Positions 37,346-46,884 are shown, counted from the first letter of the stretch. The stretch: DNA of 52,503 bases from Gammaproteobacteria bacterium (GCA_003137095.1 PLET01000093.1:1-52503); one strand, 5' to 3'. Notes: a model not told the origin generated them from the letters alone. A program made the numbers and translations.

Positions 37346-38788
37346 ATGAGGCACTGGGCCGCGCGGCCGATGTCGTCGGCCTGCTGGCTGTCGCTGGCCG
37401 CCTGGCTGTATCTGTCTCCGGTTCAGGCAGCCGATCTGGTCGCGGTGTACCAGCGGGCGCTGCAGAACGATCCGCAATTGCGCGAGGCCGACGCGACCCG
37501 GCTCGCCGCGCTGGAAGCCAAACCCCAGGCCGTGGCGGCGCTGCTGCCCCAGCTGTCCGCCAGCGGCACGGTGACCCGGGAACGCGATACCGGTTCCTCC
37601 AATACCGTGGAGGCCGTGTCGGGCGTATCCGGTCCGGGCACCCAGATCGTCTACGAGAGCTTCCCCTTCGACGGCCGCACCACCACCACCACGCATCACT
37701 ACGGGGCGGATCTGCGCCAAAACCTGTTTCGCTGGGAGAATTGGGTGGCCCTGCGGCGGGCGGACTCCCAGGTCGCCCAAGCCGAGGCGGACTACCAGGC
37801 CGCGCGGCAGGATTTGATCGCCCGCGTCTCGCAGCGCTACTTCGACGTGCTGGCCGCCGAGGATGAACTCGACGCCCAGCAGGGCGCCCTCACCTCGATC
37901 AACCGCCAGCTCGAGCAATCGGAAAAGCGCTATGAAGTCGGGTTGATCGCGATCACCGACGTGCAGGAGGCGAAGGCGGCTCACGACAGCAGCGTCGCGG
38001 CGGTGATCGAGGCGAAGCGGCAGCTGGCCTCCGCCTGGGAGCTGCTGCGCGAGATCACCGGCGATGTGTTCGACTCGCTGGCGAGGCCGGCGGATGCCTT
38101 CGAACTCGCCAATCCGGATCCGATCAGCGAGGATAAGTGGGTGCAGATGGCTCTGCAACAGAATCTCACGCTGGTTTCGAGCCGGCTGGCCGCCGACATC
38201 GCCGGGGAGAACGTGCAAAGCGCGCGCGGCGGCCACATGCCCACGGTGGATCTGGTGGCCAGCCGCTATCGCAGCACCAGCGACGGCGACAGCATCTACA
38301 CCGACGGCACACCCTTTGGCAGCTCGAGCCTCGATCAGATCTCGCGCACCGTCGGGCTGCAGGTTACCTTTCCGTTGTATTCCGGCGGCATGGTCTCCTC
38401 CCAGGTGCGCCAGGCGGTGTACCTGCATCGCGCGGCGAAAGAGCGGCTGGAGCGCATCGCCCGCCAGACCGAGCGTGACGCGCGCGACGCCTATCTCGGG
38501 GTGCTGTCCGAGATATCGCGCGTCAAGGCGCTCGATCGGGCGCTGCAGTCCAACACAACCGCCCTCAAGGCAACCGAATCGGGATATGAAGCCGGCACGC
38601 GCACCGCGGTCGACGTGCTCGAATCCCGGCGGCTGTGGATACTGGCGCAGACCAACTACTCGCGCAGCCGCTACGACTACCTGATCAACGTGCTCAAGCT
38701 GCAGCAGGCCGCGGGCACCCTGACCGAGCAGAGCCTGATCCGGATCAACTCCTGGCTGAAGGACTCGCCGCCGCCGGCGGCTCGATGA
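37346..38788 (+). CDS. tolC: TolC-family outer-membrane efflux protein
   Basis: Outer-membrane channel for type I secretion and multidrug efflux. 480 residues with a signal peptide (cleavage probably VQA then ADLV). Two internally related halves form the beta-barrel and alpha-barrel, with repeated phrases such as QRYFDVLAAEDEL and RDAYLGVLSEISRV. GTG at 37334 or 37337 are alternative starts; I chose the ATG for the better signal peptide. Its 3' end overlaps the convergent waaA by 44 bases. Confidence 0.92.
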   Translation: MRHWAARPMSSACWLSLAAWLYLSPVQAADLVAVYQRALQNDPQLREADATRLAALEAKPQAVAALLPQLSASGTVTRERDTGSSNTVEAVSGVSGPGTQIVYESFPFDGRTTTTTHHYGADLRQNLFRWENWVALRRADSQVAQAEADYQAARQDLIARVSQRYFDVLAAEDELDAQQGALTSINRQLEQSEKRYEVGLIAITDVQEAKAAHDSSVAAVIEAKRQLASAWELLREITGDVFDSLARPADAFELANPDPISEDKWVQMALQQNLTLVSSRLAADIAGENVQSARGGHMPTVDLVASRYRSTSDGDSIYTDGTPFGSSSLDQISRTVGLQVTFPLYSGGMVSSQVRQAVYLHRAAKERLERIARQTERDARDAYLGVLSEISRVKALDRALQSNTTALKATESGYEAGTRTAVDVLESRRLWILAQTNYSRSRYDYLINVLKLQQAAGTLTEQSLIRINSWLKDSPPPAAR

Positions 38789-40028
38789 GATCGATGAGGC
38801 GCGCAACGCTGCCGCGATTCGCATCGACCACGCCGCGCGCCGCCGCGCCCGCGGCCCGCCGTGCTGCCGGATCCTCGAACAGCAGTTCGACGGCCGCCGC
38901 CAGCGCAGCCGCGTTGCCGACCTCGCGGGCCGCACCGAGACGCAGCAGCAGCTGCGCGATTTCCCGGCCATTGAACTGGGCCGGCCCCGTCAGCACCGGC
39001 AGTCCCAAGGCTGCGGGCTCCAGCAGATTGTGGCCGCCGATCGGCACGAGGCTGCCGCCGACGAACGCCACGTCCGCCGACGCATAGAAGTCGAGCAGTT
39101 CGCCCAGCGTGTCGAGCAGCAGCACCGGGGCCTCGGACGGCACCGCGATGCCGGCGCTGCGCCGCACGAACCGCACGCCGCGGCGGGCAAGCAGCTGCGC
39201 CACGCCCTCGAAGCGATTCGGGTGCCGCGGCGCCAGCAGCAGCAGCGCATCCGGGTACCGGCCGCACACCCGCGCATGCGCGTCGAGCACCTGCTCCTCC
39301 TCGCCGGCATGCGTGCTGCCCGCGATCCACACCGGCCTCGGGCCGAACAGCGCGGCCCGGTACGCAGCGCCACGTGCGGCGACGCCGGCGCCCACGTCGA
39401 TGTCGAATTTGGCATTGCCCATCACGTGCGTGCGGCCGGGGTCCGCGCCGATGGCGATGAAGCGAGCGGCATCCTCGGCGGACTGGGCCGCGACGATGAG
39501 GCGTCCGCGGAACAATCCCCGGAACAGGGCGCCGAAGCGCCGGTAGCGCGATACCGAGCGCTGCGAGAGCCGCGCGCTGGCGAGCACCAGGAGCGCGCCG
39601 CGGCGTTCGGTCTCGCGGAACAAATTCGGCCACAATTCGGTCTCCATGACGATCGCGAGGCGCGGCCGCACGCGCGCGATGAAGCGCGCGACCGAATCCG
39701 GCGTGTCGTAGGGCGCATAGCGCACGTCCACCGCGTCGCCGAACAGCGCCTGCGCGCGGGCCCTGCCGGTCGGCGTCGCGGTGGTGAGAACGAAGGGCGT
39801 CCGCGGATGGCGCGCGCGCAGGGCTCGCACCACCACCGCGGCCGCCGCGACCTCGCCGAGCGACACCGCGTGCAGCCAGATGCTCGGGCCGCCGCCGAGC
39901 GCCGCCCCGAATCCGAAGCGCTCGCCCAATCCGTTCCAATAGCCGCGATCGCCCCGGCCGCGCCACAGAACCGCGGCGAATGCGACCGCGGCCGCGGGAT
40001 AGGTGAGCAGGCTGTACAGCAGGCGCAT
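38745..40028 (-). CDS. waaA: 3-deoxy-D-manno-octulosonic acid transferase WaaA (KdtA)
   Basis: Inner-membrane glycosyltransferase that adds Kdo to the lipid A precursor. 427 residues: an N-terminal membrane anchor (about 2-22), the catalytic-base region WLHAVSLGEV (Glu59), METELWPNLF, and the C-terminal GGSLVPIGGHNLLEPAALG. The start ATG at 40028 overlaps the stop of the Kdo kinase gene (TGATG), so the two are coupled. The presence of a Kdo kinase suggests that a single Kdo is added and then phosphorylated; that is inference. Confidence 0.95.
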   Translation of the reverse strand: MRLLYSLLTYPAAAVAFAAVLWRGRGDRGYWNGLGERFGFGAALGGGPSIWLHAVSLGEVAAAAVVVRALRARHPRTPFVLTTATPTGRARAQALFGDAVDVRYAPYDTPDSVARFIARVRPRLAIVMETELWPNLFRETERRGALLVLASARLSQRSVSRYRRFGALFRGLFRGRLIVAAQSAEDAARFIAIGADPGRTHVMGNAKFDIDVGAGVAARGAAYRAALFGPRPVWIAGSTHAGEEEQVLDAHARVCGRYPDALLLLAPRHPNRFEGVAQLLARRGVRFVRRSAGIAVPSEAPVLLLDTLGELLDFYASADVAFVGGSLVPIGGHNLLEPAALGLPVLTGPAQFNGREIAQLLLRLGAAREVGNAAALAAAVELLFEDPAARRAAGAAARGVVDANRGSVARLIDLIEPPAAASPSARS

Positions 40029-40759
40029 CAGGCCGGCCGGTAGCCCGCGAGCAGTTCGGACCACATCGCCGGCGAGAACCGCCCGGCCGGCAGGTCCGCC
40101 GAGATCTTCTCGAGCGAGCGCAGCAACCGGGCGAGGTTGCCTGCCTTCCAACCGCCGTCCGCGCGCAGCCGGCCGCGGTCGAAGTCGATCAGGCTCACAG
40201 CCCCTGCGTCGTCCAGCAGGATGTTGTGCGCATTCAGGTCCGCATGATCCACGCTCAGCCGGTGCATGTGGCCCACGGTGGCTCCGATCGCGCGCCACAG
40301 CGGCGCCGGCACCGGCGCCGCCGCGAGCGCGGCACTCAGCGGGCGGCAGTCCGCAATGCGCCGCGTGATCAGCTCGCAGCGGTACAGCAGCCCGCTGCGC
40401 CGGTAGCGCGCCGCGAGGGGCTGCGGGACCCGCAGACCGAGCCCGACCAGGTGCTGCAGCAGCCGCCATTCGGCAAACGCGCGCACGCGCGCCTCGCCGG
40501 CCCAGACATAGCGATCCGCGATGATGCGTGCCACGAGGCCGCCTCGCCGATAACACTTGAGCACCCATTGGTCGGGACCTGAGCCGATGAACCAGGCGGA
40601 ACCGCGGCCCTGCGCCGCCGGTTGCAGCGCGCCGCGCTCGCGCCAATGGCCCGGATCGAATAGCGTGGTCGGCGTGTCTTGCGAATTGCCAAGCCAGTGC
40701 GGATCGGCCAGCATGGCGCCGTCGGCGGTTGCAATGCGTCGGCAGCCTTCATTCGTCAT
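40028..40759 (-). CDS. kdkA: 3-deoxy-D-manno-octulosonic acid kinase KdkA
   Basis: Phosphorylates Kdo on lipid A at the 4-position. 243 residues of the WaaP/RIO-like kinase fold. The catalytic loop is DHADLNAHNILLDD and the metal-binding DFD lies in LIDFDRGRLR. The N-terminal half has AWFIGSG and WVLKCYRRGG with the ATP lysine. It is coupled to waaA, the gene of the enzyme that makes its substrate. Confidence 0.92.
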   Translation of the reverse strand: MTNEGCRRIATADGAMLADPHWLGNSQDTPTTLFDPGHWRERGALQPAAQGRGSAWFIGSGPDQWVLKCYRRGGLVARIIADRYVWAGEARVRAFAEWRLLQHLVGLGLRVPQPLAARYRRSGLLYRCELITRRIADCRPLSAALAAAPVPAPLWRAIGATVGHMHRLSVDHADLNAHNILLDDAGAVSLIDFDRGRLRADGGWKAGNLARLLRSLEKISADLPAGRFSPAMWSELLAGYRPA

Positions 40760-40794
40760 TCTTCAGAGCGCGTCCTTAGCCCAACGATTTTCCG

Positions 40795-41886
40795 ATGACA
40801 CACCATTTCGACCGGCCGCCGCTCTCGGTTTGTCTGCTGCGTCTTTCGGCGATAGGCGACACCTGTCACGCGCTGGCCGCCTTGCGCATGCTGCAGGCGG
40901 CATGGCCGCAGGCGCGCTTCACCTGGATCATCGGCAAGCCCGAGGCCAGACTGATGATCGCGCTGCTGCCGGAGATCGAGTTTATCACCTTCGATAAGTC
41001 CGCACTGACGGCCGGGTTGCTGAGCGTGCGCAGGAGCCTTGCCGGACGGCGCTTCGATCTACTGCTGCACATGCAGTTGTCCATTCGCGCCAGCCTGGTC
41101 AGCACCTTGATCAGTGCGCCGGTCAGGCTTGGATTCGACCGGCGGCGCGCGCGCGAGCTGCAATGGCTGTTCACCAACGAGCGCATAGCGCCCGGCGGCC
41201 GCGAGCACGTGCTCGACACCCTTCTCGGTTTCGTGCGCGCCTGCGGCATCGAGCCCGGGCCGCCGCGCTGGAGTCCGACGCTGCCCGCAGCGGTGTTGCG
41301 CTATGCCGACGGGCTGGTGTCGGCGGGCCGGCCGACGATGGTCATCAGCCCCTGCTCCAGTCACGAGCTGCGCAATTGGCCCGCGGATCGGTATGCCGCC
41401 GTGGCCGCCCACGCCCAGCGGGCGCACGGCATGCACGTGGTGCTCGCCGGCGGTCCGAGTGCGTCCGAGCGGCGCATGGGGGAGGCGATCATGCGCGCGG
41501 CCCCTGCCGGCATCGTCAATCAGATCGGCAAGGACACCCTGCCGGAGCTGCTCGGGCTGCTGGCTCGCAGCACCGTGCTGCTCTCCCCGGATTCGGGACC
41601 CGTGCACATGGCGACCATGGTCGGGCTGCCCGTGATCGGCCTGTATGCGGCCACGCGCACGGCGCGCGCCGGCCCGTACCTGAGCCGCGAATGGTGCGTC
41701 GACGAATACGACCGCGCGGCGCGCGATTTTCTCGGCAAACCCGCCGATCAGGTGCCGTGGACCGCGAAGATCGAGCGGCCCGGCGTGATGCAGTTGATCG
41801 GTGTCGGGGCGGTGACGGCGAAGCTCGACGCCCTGATGGCAATGCGCCGCGCCGGCGGACCGAAATTCGCTAAGATCCGCGCATGA
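40795..41886 (+). CDS. glycosyltransferase family 9 (heptosyltransferase-like)
   Basis: A 363-residue GT9 protein, probably an LPS core heptosyltransferase. The N-terminal LLRLSAIGDTCHALAAL and the C-terminal LLSPDSGPVHMATMVGLPVIGLYAAT are diagnostic. Some GT9 members add other core sugars, so WaaC/WaaF identity is not claimed. It starts 35 bp from the divergent kdkA and overlaps the DUF6165 gene (ATGA), forming a core-assembly cluster. Confidence 0.9.
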   Translation: MTHHFDRPPLSVCLLRLSAIGDTCHALAALRMLQAAWPQARFTWIIGKPEARLMIALLPEIEFITFDKSALTAGLLSVRRSLAGRRFDLLLHMQLSIRASLVSTLISAPVRLGFDRRRARELQWLFTNERIAPGGREHVLDTLLGFVRACGIEPGPPRWSPTLPAAVLRYADGLVSAGRPTMVISPCSSHELRNWPADRYAAVAAHAQRAHGMHVVLAGGPSASERRMGEAIMRAAPAGIVNQIGKDTLPELLGLLARSTVLLSPDSGPVHMATMVGLPVIGLYAATRTARAGPYLSREWCVDEYDRAARDFLGKPADQVPWTAKIERPGVMQLIGVGAVTAKLDALMAMRRAGGPKFAKIRA

Positions 41887-42284
41887 GCGAGATCAGCGTT
41901 CCGGTGTCGCCCGGGGAATTGATCGACAAGATGACCATCCTCGGCATCAAGTCGCGGCGCATGACCGACGCCGGCAAGCTCAGGAACGTGGCGCTGGAAC
42001 TCGATGCGCTGCAGGCGACCTGGGCGCGCTCGGTCTACGCGGCTGCGGACATCGAGGCGGAACGCGGCGCGCTCGCCGCCGTCAACGAGCGGCTGTGGGT
42101 GATCGAGGATCAGATCAGGGAGAAGGAACGCGCGCAGGCCTTCGACGCGGAGTTCATCCGCCTGGCGCGCGCCGTGTACTTCGAGAACGACGAGCGCGCC
42201 GCAATCAAGCGGCGCATCAACCTCAAATTGGGATCCACGATCGTCGAGGAGAAATCCTACAGCGATTACCGTTCCGGGCCGTGA
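41883..42284 (+). CDS. DUF6165 family protein
   Basis: A 133-residue cytoplasmic protein. The N-terminal ISVPVSPGELIDKMTILGIKS and the C-terminal FENDERAAIKRRIN are recognisable as the DUF6165 family, whose members I recall beside glycosyltransferase genes; the function is unknown. It has a charged helical middle section and no membrane segment. The ATG overlaps the GT9 stop, so it is coupled to that gene, which suggests a role in LPS core or related glycan synthesis. Its 3' end overlaps the convergent zinc-finger gene by 19 bases. Confidence 0.72.
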   Translation: MSEISVPVSPGELIDKMTILGIKSRRMTDAGKLRNVALELDALQATWARSVYAAADIEAERGALAAVNERLWVIEDQIREKERAQAFDAEFIRLARAVYFENDERAAIKRRINLKLGSTIVEEKSYSDYRSGP

Positions 42285-42526
42285 TTGCCCGCGCCGCGCT
42301 CCGCCAACAGCGTGTATTCGGCGCCGCAGTAGCCGCATTTGGCCCATCCGGACTGCTCGATCGGCAGGTAGACGCGCGGATGCGAATTCCACAGCAGCAT
42401 GCCGGGCATCGGACAGGACAGCGGCAGATCCACCGCGCTGACCTCGTACTGATGCAGGGCGTTCGCCTCGATCAGATCGTGCTTCGAATCATCCTGCACC
42501 ATGCTGGGCACTGTCCGCTCCGTCAC
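42266..42526 (-). CDS. small zinc-finger (zf-CHCC type) protein
   Basis: An 86-residue protein with SCPMPGM, then NSHPRVYLP, then KCGYCGAEY, giving Cys-x10-His-x-...-Cys-x2-Cys, the pattern of the zf-CHCC domain also seen in the mitochondrial complex I subunit NDUFS6. I favour a GTG start at 42526, which overlaps the glnE stop (GTGA) and has GAGG upstream; ATG at 42502 would give 78 residues. Its role is unknown. It is downstream of glnE on the same strand. Confidence 0.75.
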   Translation of the reverse strand: MTERTVPSMVQDDSKHDLIEANALHQYEVSAVDLPLSCPMPGMLLWNSHPRVYLPIEQSGWAKCGYCGAEYTLLAERGAGNHGPER

Positions 42527-45474
42527 CCGTGGGATTCCTCGTCCATATTGCCAAATGTCGCGCGCCAAATCTCCTGCACCCTGCGCCGCGTTTCCGCATG
42601 CGGCGCCGCCTCCACCACCGGCCCGTCCGATCCTTCGAGGGACAGACGGTGCAGGATGGCGCGGTAGCCACGATACGCCTCCGTGAGGAAATCCGCCGTG
42701 CGCTCTTCGAGTGCGCCGACCTTTGCCAGGCCTTCGAGCTGGCGGATGTTGTCGGTGTGGTCGATCAGCTCCGGATGGGTGCCGGCCAGGAGCAAAACCA
42801 GGTACTGGACCAGGAATTCGATGTCCGCGATGCCGCCCGCGCCCTGTTTGATGTCGAACTGTCCGGCATGCGCCCGCGACAGCTCGCGGCGCATGCGCAG
42901 GCGCATTCCGGCAACCTCGGTGCGCAGGGTATCGCGGCGCACGGCCCCGCACAGCACACGGCGCCGTGCCGCCTCGAATTGCCGGCACAAGGCGGCGTCG
43001 CCGGCGACGGCGCGGGCCCGCAGCAGCGCCTGATGCTCCCAGGTCCATGCCTCCTGAAGCTGGTATCGCTCGAAGGCATCGATGCCCGTCATCAGAAATC
43101 CGCCCTTGCCGTTGGGCCGCAGCCGCATGTCGACCTCGTAAAGGCGGCCGGCGGCCGAATGCATGGTCAGCAGATGCACGATGCGCTGCCCGAGGCGCAG
43201 AAAGAACACGCCGTTGTCGCATGACCGGTCGCCGCCGGTGTGCTGGATCTCGCCGCTCGAATCATGCAGGAACACCAGATCGAGATCGGAGCCGTAGCCG
43301 AGTTCGATGCCGCCGAGCTTGCCGTAGGCGGCCACCGCCACCCGCACCGTGCGCAGTTGCTCCTCGCGCTCGCCGCACATCGGCACGCCGTGGACCAGGG
43401 TCATCTGCTGCCAGGCAAGATCCAGGCAGCGCTGCACGATCAGTTCGGCGATGTCGGTCAATCGATCGCTGACGCGCATCAGCGGCAGCCGTCCGGTGAG
43501 ATCCGCCAGCGCGACCTGGAACACCGCGGCCTTTTGGAACTGCCGGATGGCCTCGACCTGCCGCTCCGGATCGTCCGGCGGCAGCCGCTCGGTGCGCGCC
43601 CCGAGTTCGCGCGTGAAACCCTCGCGGGACGGCAGTTCATCGAACGCGGCGGCGTCGACGAGTTCGTCGAGCAGCAGCGGAAAGGCGGCGATTTGCCGCG
43701 CCAGAAAGCCGCTGATCGCGCAGACGTCGATCAGCCGATCGAGCGCCGGCGGCTGCTCGGTCAGCAGCGCCAGATACGAGGAGCGCGCGCCGATCGACTC
43801 CAGCACGCGCAGCACGCGCTCTACGACGGCAGCCGGATCCGCCCGGCCGGCCGCGGCCTTGAGCAGCCGGCCGAGGACGACGTGCAGACGGCGCCGGCCG
43901 GCCTCGTCGAGCTTGCGGTAGGGCGCCGCGCCGCGGTAGCTCTCCAGGATCGCCGCCACCGCCGGGATTTCAGCCGGAGGAAATCCGCCGCCCGCCAGCT
44001 CCTCGCCGATGGCTGAGTCGGAGGCGAGCCAGTCGAGGGGCGCCTCGCCGCCCGTGCGCGCCGGCTCCGGGGCGCCGAAGAGCAGCGCATCGAATTGCCG
44101 GGCGGCCGTGCTGCGCGCGGCGTCGATGGCATGCAGCGCCGCCGGCCAGTCCTCGAAGCCCATGTTCATGCTCAAACGGGCGCGATCGGCCGCATCGTCG
44201 GGGAGCGAGTGGGTCTGTTCGTCGCGGATCATCTGCAGCGCATTCTCGGCCTTGCGCAGCAGCAGATAGGCCGCAGTCAGCTCCCGGACCGCGCCCTGCG
44301 GCAGAAGCTTCGCGCCGGCGAGCATCGGCATCACCTCGAGCAGCGACGGAGTCTGCAGCCGCCGGTCGCTGCCGCCGCGCACCAGCTGCAGCGACTGCGC
44401 GATGAATTCGATTTCGCGGATGCCGCCCTTGCCGAGCTTCAGGTGCTGCTCGAGGGAGCGCCGCGCCACTTCGCGCGCGATCAACCCTTTCATCTCACGC
44501 AGCGAGTCGAACACGCCGTAATCCAGGTAACGCCTGAACACGAAGGGACGCACGATGTCGCGATACGGCTGGGCATAGGCGTCTGCACCCACGACGGCAC
44601 GCGCCTTGATCCAGGCATAGCGTTCCCAGTCGCGCCCGTGCTGCTGCAGATAGTCCTCCAGCGCGGCGAGACTCACGGCCAGCGGGCCGCTCTCCCCGAA
44701 CGGCCGCAAGCGCATATCGACGCGGAACGCGAAGCCATCCTCGGTTCTGGCGTCGAGGTATCGGATCACGTCGCGCCCCAGGCGGTTGAAGTATTCCCCG
44801 TTGTCGATGCTGCGCGCGCCGTCGGTCTGGCCGGATTGCGCGAACAGGAACACGAGATCGACGTCCGAGGAGAAATTCAATTCGCGGCCGCCGAGCTTGC
44901 CCATGCCGAGCACGATCAGCGGCACCGGCTCACCGGTCTCACCACGCGGCCGTCCGAACAGCGGATCGAGCAGCCGCGCCGCCGCGGCGACGGCCGCGCG
45001 GATGCAGCCCTCGGCGAGCGCGGTCAGCTCGCGCAAACTCTCCTCGACGCGTGCCCGGCCGACGATGTCGCGCCACGCGATGCGCATCATCTCGCGGCGC
45101 CGCCAAAAGCGCAGCGCCGACATCACCTGGGCGGCGTTCTCTGCCGCCGCCGCCTGTCGTTCGAACTCGGCCGCTTCCGATGCCGCGTCCGCGTGCTGAT
45201 GCGACTCCAGCCAGGCGAGCGCGTCCGGATCCTGCAGCAGGCCGGCGGCCACGAATTCGCTGCACGCGACCACCCGCGACAATTGCGCCCGCAGCGCTTC
45301 CGATGCACGGCCGTCGGCCGCGCACAGCGATGGGCTGCCTGCGGCACGCTCCCGCCAGCGTTGCACCGCCTCGCGCAACGCATTCGGCAGGGATTCGATC
45401 GGCGGAGTTTCGAAGGCTGGGATGACAGTGTCCTTGATCAAACATTGTACGGTGTCGGCCGCGCTCGTGGCCAA
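42523..45474 (-). CDS. glnE: bifunctional glutamine synthetase adenylyltransferase/adenylyl-removing enzyme GlnE
   Basis: Adds and removes AMP on glutamine synthetase in response to PII proteins, controlling nitrogen assimilation. 983 residues. Two nucleotidyltransferase cores are visible: GMGKLGGRELNFSSDVDLVFLF in the N-terminal (removing) half, and AYGKLGGIELGYGSDLDLVFLH in the C-terminal (adding) half, both with the catalytic Asp-x-Asp. The start is probably TTG at 45474 with GGAG ten bases upstream; a downstream TTG cannot be excluded. Confidence 0.95.
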   Translation of the reverse strand: MATSAADTVQCLIKDTVIPAFETPPIESLPNALREAVQRWRERAAGSPSLCAADGRASEALRAQLSRVVACSEFVAAGLLQDPDALAWLESHQHADAASEAAEFERQAAAAENAAQVMSALRFWRRREMMRIAWRDIVGRARVEESLRELTALAEGCIRAAVAAAARLLDPLFGRPRGETGEPVPLIVLGMGKLGGRELNFSSDVDLVFLFAQSGQTDGARSIDNGEYFNRLGRDVIRYLDARTEDGFAFRVDMRLRPFGESGPLAVSLAALEDYLQQHGRDWERYAWIKARAVVGADAYAQPYRDIVRPFVFRRYLDYGVFDSLREMKGLIAREVARRSLEQHLKLGKGGIREIEFIAQSLQLVRGGSDRRLQTPSLLEVMPMLAGAKLLPQGAVRELTAAYLLLRKAENALQMIRDEQTHSLPDDAADRARLSMNMGFEDWPAALHAIDAARSTAARQFDALLFGAPEPARTGGEAPLDWLASDSAIGEELAGGGFPPAEIPAVAAILESYRGAAPYRKLDEAGRRRLHVVLGRLLKAAAGRADPAAVVERVLRVLESIGARSSYLALLTEQPPALDRLIDVCAISGFLARQIAAFPLLLDELVDAAAFDELPSREGFTRELGARTERLPPDDPERQVEAIRQFQKAAVFQVALADLTGRLPLMRVSDRLTDIAELIVQRCLDLAWQQMTLVHGVPMCGEREEQLRTVRVAVAAYGKLGGIELGYGSDLDLVFLHDSSGEIQHTGGDRSCDNGVFFLRLGQRIVHLLTMHSAAGRLYEVDMRLRPNGKGGFLMTGIDAFERYQLQEAWTWEHQALLRARAVAGDAALCRQFEAARRRVLCGAVRRDTLRTEVAGMRLRMRRELSRAHAGQFDIKQGAGGIADIEFLVQYLVLLLAGTHPELIDHTDNIRQLEGLAKVGALEERTADFLTEAYRGYRAILHRLSLEGSDGPVVEAAPHAETRRRVQEIWRATFGNMDEESHG

Positions 45475-45693
45475 CCACGCGCAGCTCCGCGATGACGGTC
45501 ATTGATTCTCATTTACCGCATGACGAGTATTTAATAGCGCATTGCGGCTTCTTCGGTAAGATGCGCGCCGTTCACGTCACAACAAGAAACGGCCCCGTCC
45601 TATTCGAGAGGATGCGTTGGGAATTTGCAACAAGGATGCGGCCCGGACAATGTAATACCGGCGCTCGGCGTGCGCTCAATTGAAGGATCCACC
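45475..45693. other. divergent intergenic region between glnE and the DUF481 gene
   Basis: 219 bp. AT-rich words include TATTTAAT near 45528 and TGTAAT at 45651-45656. TTGCAA at 45625-45630 is 20 bp before the latter, a poor spacing. A small plus-strand open frame (45492-45683) lacks a ribosome site and recognisable features and is not called as a gene. Confidence 0.4.
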
Positions 45694-46464
45694 ATGAGAG
45701 TTTCGAGATCGTTCGTCGCGGGACTGCTGCTGGCCGCCGCCTCGCGGGTGCTCGCCGACGCACCGGCGCCGCCGCCGCCGGAAAACGTGTGGTTCGGCAA
45801 GGGCCAGTTCGGATTCCTGGATTCGAGCGGCAACAGCGAGGCGGAGGCGGTCAACGCCAACATCGACATGACCCTGATCGAGGGACCGTGGAAGCACGAG
45901 TTCACGCTCGCCGGTCTGTACGGCAAGAACTCCGGCATCACCGCCGCCGAACGCTGGGTGGGTACGTGGCAGACCAACTACGCCATCACCATGGACGTGT
46001 TCACTTTCGGCGGCCTGCGCTACGAGCACGACCTGTTCGACGGCTTCCAGTATCAGGCAAGCGGCACCCTCGGCTTGGGCTACAAGCTCATCAACAGCGA
46101 CGCGACCAAGCTGTCGGTGCAGCTCGGCGCCGGCTACCGCAGTCTGCGGCCCGAGGAACTGGTCAAGGATCCCGCGGGCGAGGTGACGGCGCGGATTTTG
46201 CAGGCCTCATCCGGCGATGCCATCCTCACGGCGGGCCTGGACTACTCAGAGGCGTTGACCTCCACCACCACTTTGAGCGACAAATTTCTGGTGGAATCCG
46301 GGTCCGACAACACCATGCTGCATAATGAGATTGCGCTCGCGGTCAAGGTGTCCAACAAGCTGGCGCTCTCGCTGGGCTACGCAGTGAACGACAACACGAA
46401 ACCGGCACCGGGGTTGAAAAAGCTGGATACCATATCGACGATCAATCTGGTCTACGCTTTTTGA
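45694..46464 (+). CDS. DUF481 family outer-membrane beta-barrel protein
   Basis: A 256-residue protein with a signal peptide (about 1-22, ending VLADA). The mature part is made of alternating strands with GFLDSSGNSEAEAVNANIDM, typical of DUF481 barrels (YdiY-like), and ends in the outer-membrane-type aromatic terminus LVYAF. A ribosome site GAAGGA precedes the ATG. The family's function is unknown (pore or salt-stress proteins). It heads a run of envelope genes. Confidence 0.85.
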   Translation: MRVSRSFVAGLLLAAASRVLADAPAPPPPENVWFGKGQFGFLDSSGNSEAEAVNANIDMTLIEGPWKHEFTLAGLYGKNSGITAAERWVGTWQTNYAITMDVFTFGGLRYEHDLFDGFQYQASGTLGLGYKLINSDATKLSVQLGAGYRSLRPEELVKDPAGEVTARILQASSGDAILTAGLDYSEALTSTTTLSDKFLVESGSDNTMLHNEIALAVKVSNKLALSLGYAVNDNTKPAPGLKKLDTISTINLVYAF

Positions 46465-46499
46465 GATATAAAGCCACTTAAAAAAAGAGGGGAATCATC

Positions 46500-46832
46500 A
46501 TGGGTCTATTCGACGGCGTATTGGGCGGGGTCGTGGGAGCCGAGATGGCCACGGTGGTCAACGGGCTGATCGAAAAGCACGGCGGGGTGCAGGGGATCGT
46601 TTCGCAGCTCGAACAGCAGGGCCTCGGCGGCACCGTCAAATCCTGGGTGGGAACCGGGGCCAACCAGCCGATATCCGCGGCGCAGATCCATCAGGCCTTC
46701 GGTGCGGATACCATTTCGCAGCTGGCCGCCAAGGCCGGACTGTCGCCCCAGGATCTGGCTCAAAGGCTCTCCCAGGTCCTGCCACAGGCCATCGACAAGC
46801 TCACGCCCGCCGGGGCAGTTCAGAAGAGTTGA
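46500..46832 (+). CDS. YidB/DUF937 family protein
   Basis: A 110-residue protein starting MGLFDGVLGGVVG, the family's usual N-terminus, with the helical repeats GGVQGIVSQLEQQGLGGTVKSW and GANQPISAAQIHQAF. No signal peptide is apparent. A ribosome site AGAGGGGA precedes the ATG. The function of YidB proteins is not established. Confidence 0.85.
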   Translation: MGLFDGVLGGVVGAEMATVVNGLIEKHGGVQGIVSQLEQQGLGGTVKSWVGTGANQPISAAQIHQAFGADTISQLAAKAGLSPQDLAQRLSQVLPQAIDKLTPAGAVQKS

Positions 46833-46884
46833 TTTGCTCGCGAATTACCAATCATCAATGCTTGATCAACCAAGAGGGATTGCC

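Noticed and set aside
45492..45683. 63-codon open frame between glnE and the DUF481 gene
   Set aside because: No ribosome site, no family resemblance and it covers the expected divergent promoter region.
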